Shown here piece after piece: positions 30,301 to 32,338 of a stretch of 32,338 bases of DNA. How positions within the stretch are numbered: the first letter of the stretch is position 1; each line of letters begins with the position of its first letter. The notes beneath the pieces are model-generated. The model had not been told where the DNA came from, searched no databases, and saw nothing but the letters and a program-made list of their open reading frames with translations. The DNA is from Leptofilum sp050292445 (lineage in GTDB: Bacteria; Chloroflexota; Anaerolineae; Promineifilales; Promineifilaceae), in the NCBI GenBank assembly GCA_050292445.1, contig JBNKLQ010000034.1, positions 1 to 32,338 on the forward strand, given 5' to 3'. A program made the position numbers and the translations under genes.

Positions 30301-30822
30301 TTACGGCCGTTCAACCACCGTCTCTGCAATCAGATCGTGAATGCTTTGCTGTCGTGGCGTGTGTGGCATAACCATCAAGTACAGGAGCAACACCACAAAT
30401 CCCACGATGAAGCCCGGCCGAAACGCAGGTGCCGGATCTGACAAAATCGGCACAGGCAGCATAAAGGTTAGATGAAATATCTCCCAGGGAATTAACTTCA
30501 GTACAGTGCGATACAAAAGCTGCCGCCAATTAGCCTTCTCCCCCGTTACAGTTGTCACCCAAAGACCAAGAAGTTGCTTGCCCGGTGTTGCCTGCCGACT
30601 GGAATGTTCAAAAAAAATGAAGTACAGCCAAATAGGAACAGAAATGGTCAAGAATACCCAACCATAAAGCAGCCAACCACTATTCAATTCAGTCAGCTTG
30701 TCAAAAGGAAAACCGTTGGTTAGCGTAAGCAGGCCCCACTGAAAACCTTGCACGAGCAGTGCCAATAGAGTGATATCAACAAAATAAGCAACAACCCGGC
30801 GCACGATCTGGGCAGATTTCAT
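30301..30822 (-). CDS. RDD-family membrane protein
   Basis: A 173-residue protein with about four hydrophobic segments. It opens VRRVVAYFVDITLLALLV, the RDD family entry motif with Arg and Asp in the first helix, and has the family block SSRQATPGKQLLGLWVTTV in the middle and QQSIHDLIAETVV near the end. RDD proteins are mostly uncharacterised; some act as ion exchangers. It begins 22 bp after the FeoA stop, so it is probably the last gene of the iron operon, possibly by chance of position. No strong ribosome binding site precedes the ATG. Confidence 0.9.
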   Translation of the reverse strand: MKSAQIVRRVVAYFVDITLLALLVQGFQWGLLTLTNGFPFDKLTELNSGWLLYGWVFLTISVPIWLYFIFFEHSSRQATPGKQLLGLWVTTVTGEKANWRQLLYRTVLKLIPWEIFHLTFMLPVPILSDPAPAFRPGFIVGFVVLLLYLMVMPHTPRQQSIHDLIAETVVERP

Positions 30823-30844
30823 AACTCATTTTATCAAGAACACC

Positions 30845-31075
30845 CTATTTCCCCAAAGGCTGAACGATGATTTCGCGAGCAACGTCATCATCCAGAGAGA
30901 GTTGGGTCTCACCCACGCGCACCACGTAAGCCGGTTGGCGTTGTTGCAGCTTGATCAGGCTGCCAGGCACCAGTCCCAGCGCCGAAAGCTTATGCAGCCG
31001 CGCTACATTTTGAGTATCAATGGCAGTTACCTGAGCAATGTCGCCCGGGTTAAGGCTTTGCAAGGATAGTTTCAT
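30845..31075 (-). CDS. feoA: FeoA ferrous iron transport accessory protein
   Basis: A 76-residue SH3-like protein: LSLQSLNPGDIAQVTAI, then the conserved HKLSALGLVPGSLIKLQQ and LSLDDDVAREIIVQ. FeoA docks on the cytoplasmic side of FeoB and is needed for full ferrous iron uptake. The start at 31075 is chosen because MKLSLQSL overlaps the upstream Cys-rich gene by 4 bp (ATGA); the longer frame to 31120 is antisense-like padding. It is normally encoded directly next to feoB, but here the Cys-rich gene lies between them. Confidence 0.93.
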   Translation of the reverse strand: MKLSLQSLNPGDIAQVTAIDTQNVARLHKLSALGLVPGSLIKLQQRQPAYVVRVGETQLSLDDDVAREIIVQPLGK

Positions 31076-31284
31076 GAGGTTGGCTCTGAGGTGGACGGCC
31101 GTTTCGTCAACCGCCCCCATACTTTTTCCACAAATTTCACCGTCGCCGACTGCGTTTCATCTACCACCTGGTAGCCGCAGTTAGGGCAGCAAATCACGCT
31201 GCATCGTTCCGCCAGCGGACAGCTGGGATGGCACACCAGCTGCGACGCATCATATTCATAACCACATAAAGCACATTGCTGCAT
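31072..31284 (-). CDS. Small eight-cysteine protein of the Feo locus
   Basis: A 70-residue protein with two probable zinc-ribbon or Fe-S knuckles: CALC (Cys4, Cys7), CHPSC (Cys18, Cys22), Cys28 and CCPNCGYQ (Cys32, 33, 36), followed by a helical KFVEKVWGRL tail. Between them is PSCPLAERCSV. It may bind zinc or iron. It overlaps feoA by 4 bp and follows feoB, so a role in iron uptake or its control, comparable in place to FeoC but unrelated in sequence to the enterobacterial winged-helix FeoC, is suggested. No known name could be assigned. The ATG at 31284 has only a weak ribosome binding site. Confidence 0.85.
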   Translation of the reverse strand: MQQCALCGYEYDASQLVCHPSCPLAERCSVICCPNCGYQVVDETQSATVKFVEKVWGRLTKRPSTSEPTS

Positions 31285-31302
31285 CTTAATTCAGTCCATT
31301 CC

Positions 31303-31354
31303 ATTTCCCCGAAAACTCTTAATTGAGTAAACCGTTCACAGTTTCCGGGGAAAT
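31303..31354. repeat. Second ATTTCCCCGGAAACT-type hairpin
   Basis: ATTTCCCCGAAAAC (31303-31316) and GTTTCCGGGGAAAT (31341-31354) pair at 13 of 14 positions around a 24-nt loop. It is the same stem as 29018-29068, with a different loop. It lies between the feoB stop and the Cys-rich gene. Confidence 0.65.
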
Positions 31355-31375
31355 CTGAGCGGCGCTATTTCTGGT

Positions 31376-31428
31376 CAAAGATTTCGCAGATTACGCAGAT
31401 AAAATCTTTTCAATCTGCGAAACCTTTG
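31376..31428 (-). terminator. Strong hairpin directly after feoB
   Basis: CAAAGATTTCGCAGATT (31376-31392) pairs with AATCTGCGAAACCTTTG (31412-31428), with one mismatched pair, around a 19-nt loop. The stem starts 14 bp past the feoB stop. It holds the ATCTGCG word seen at 23541-23566. It probably limits read-through from feoB into the small genes or protects the feoB message. Confidence 0.55.
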
Positions 31429-31441
31429 ATAAGCCGCCCTC

Positions 31442-32338
<897 letters not shown>

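Larger units (their letters stand above)
470..31102. repeat. Highly iterated palindrome ACGGCCGT (at least 45 exact copies)
   Basis: Exact copies counted by eye start at 470, 703, 1838, 3736, 4416, 4756, 5077, 5572, 5663, 6448, 8023, 8110, 8346, 9447, 9936, 11474, 13113, 13666, 14855, 15113, 16029, 16280, 17573, 18894, 19061, 20161, 21876, 22721, 23402, 23673, 24593, 25881, 26147, 26387, 27024, 27364, 27679, 27856, 28882, 29155, 29421, 29601, 29948, 30303 and 31095. About half of one copy is expected in random sequence of this length. Nearly all lie inside genes and in all three codon phases (T-A-V, G-R, R-P readings), so protein sequence does not cause them. Only about ten single-base end variants of the CGGCCG core were noticed. 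Confidence 0.95.

Overview
The window most resembles an uncultured Chloroflexota bacterium (Anaerolineae/Ardenticatenia-like). This is an inference from gene content and style: a carbamoyltransferase with small membrane partners, S9 peptidases, DinB-like enzymes, TAAAAT-type -10 boxes and very many short intergenic hairpins. No rRNA, tRNA, CRISPR array, insertion sequence or phage gene was seen. The palindrome ACGGCCGT occurs at least 45 times in 32 kb, where well under one copy is expected by chance.

Region 1 (1-20662, all minus strand, read right to left) is a cell-surface glycan cluster. In transcription order it encodes a hexapeptide acetyltransferase, a DPM-like GT2 glycosyltransferase, a B12-binding radical SAM enzyme, an O-antigen-ligase-like protein with C-terminal TPRs, a small membrane protein, a NodU/SxtI-type carbamoyltransferase, an SGNH hydrolase, a DUF5989/SxtK-like peptide, a membrane-anchored Asp-box protein, a small YIDPNTGG-motif protein, a type I phosphodiesterase-like enzyme, a membrane protein, a Tat-exported sulfatase-fold enzyme, a Wzm/Wzt-type ABC exporter and a GT4 glycosyltransferase cut by the left edge. 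Together they suggest a glycan that is built on a lipid carrier, exported by an ABC transporter, ligated, and decorated with acetyl, carbamoyl and possibly phospho groups. Spacers hold hairpins, including two 108-bp twin-hairpin elements that covary in their stems. The carbamoyltransferase start lies in a perfect 67-bp tandem duplication.

Region 2 (21067-23521, plus strand) is a three-gene operon joined by 4-bp overlaps: an ArsR-like winged-helix regulator, a double-GNAT acetyltransferase and a nucleotidyltransferase-fold protein. A TTGACA-N17-TAAAAT promoter precedes it.

Region 3 (23585-29994) holds two different S9 serine peptidases, an antitoxin whose RelE partner survives only as about 13 codons, a DinB-family protein, a small DUF3592-like membrane protein that may be leaderless, and an EamA transporter.

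Region 4 (30301-32338, minus strand) is a ferrous-iron uptake locus: the FeoB membrane domain (cut by the right edge), an eight-cysteine small protein, FeoA and an RDD membrane protein.
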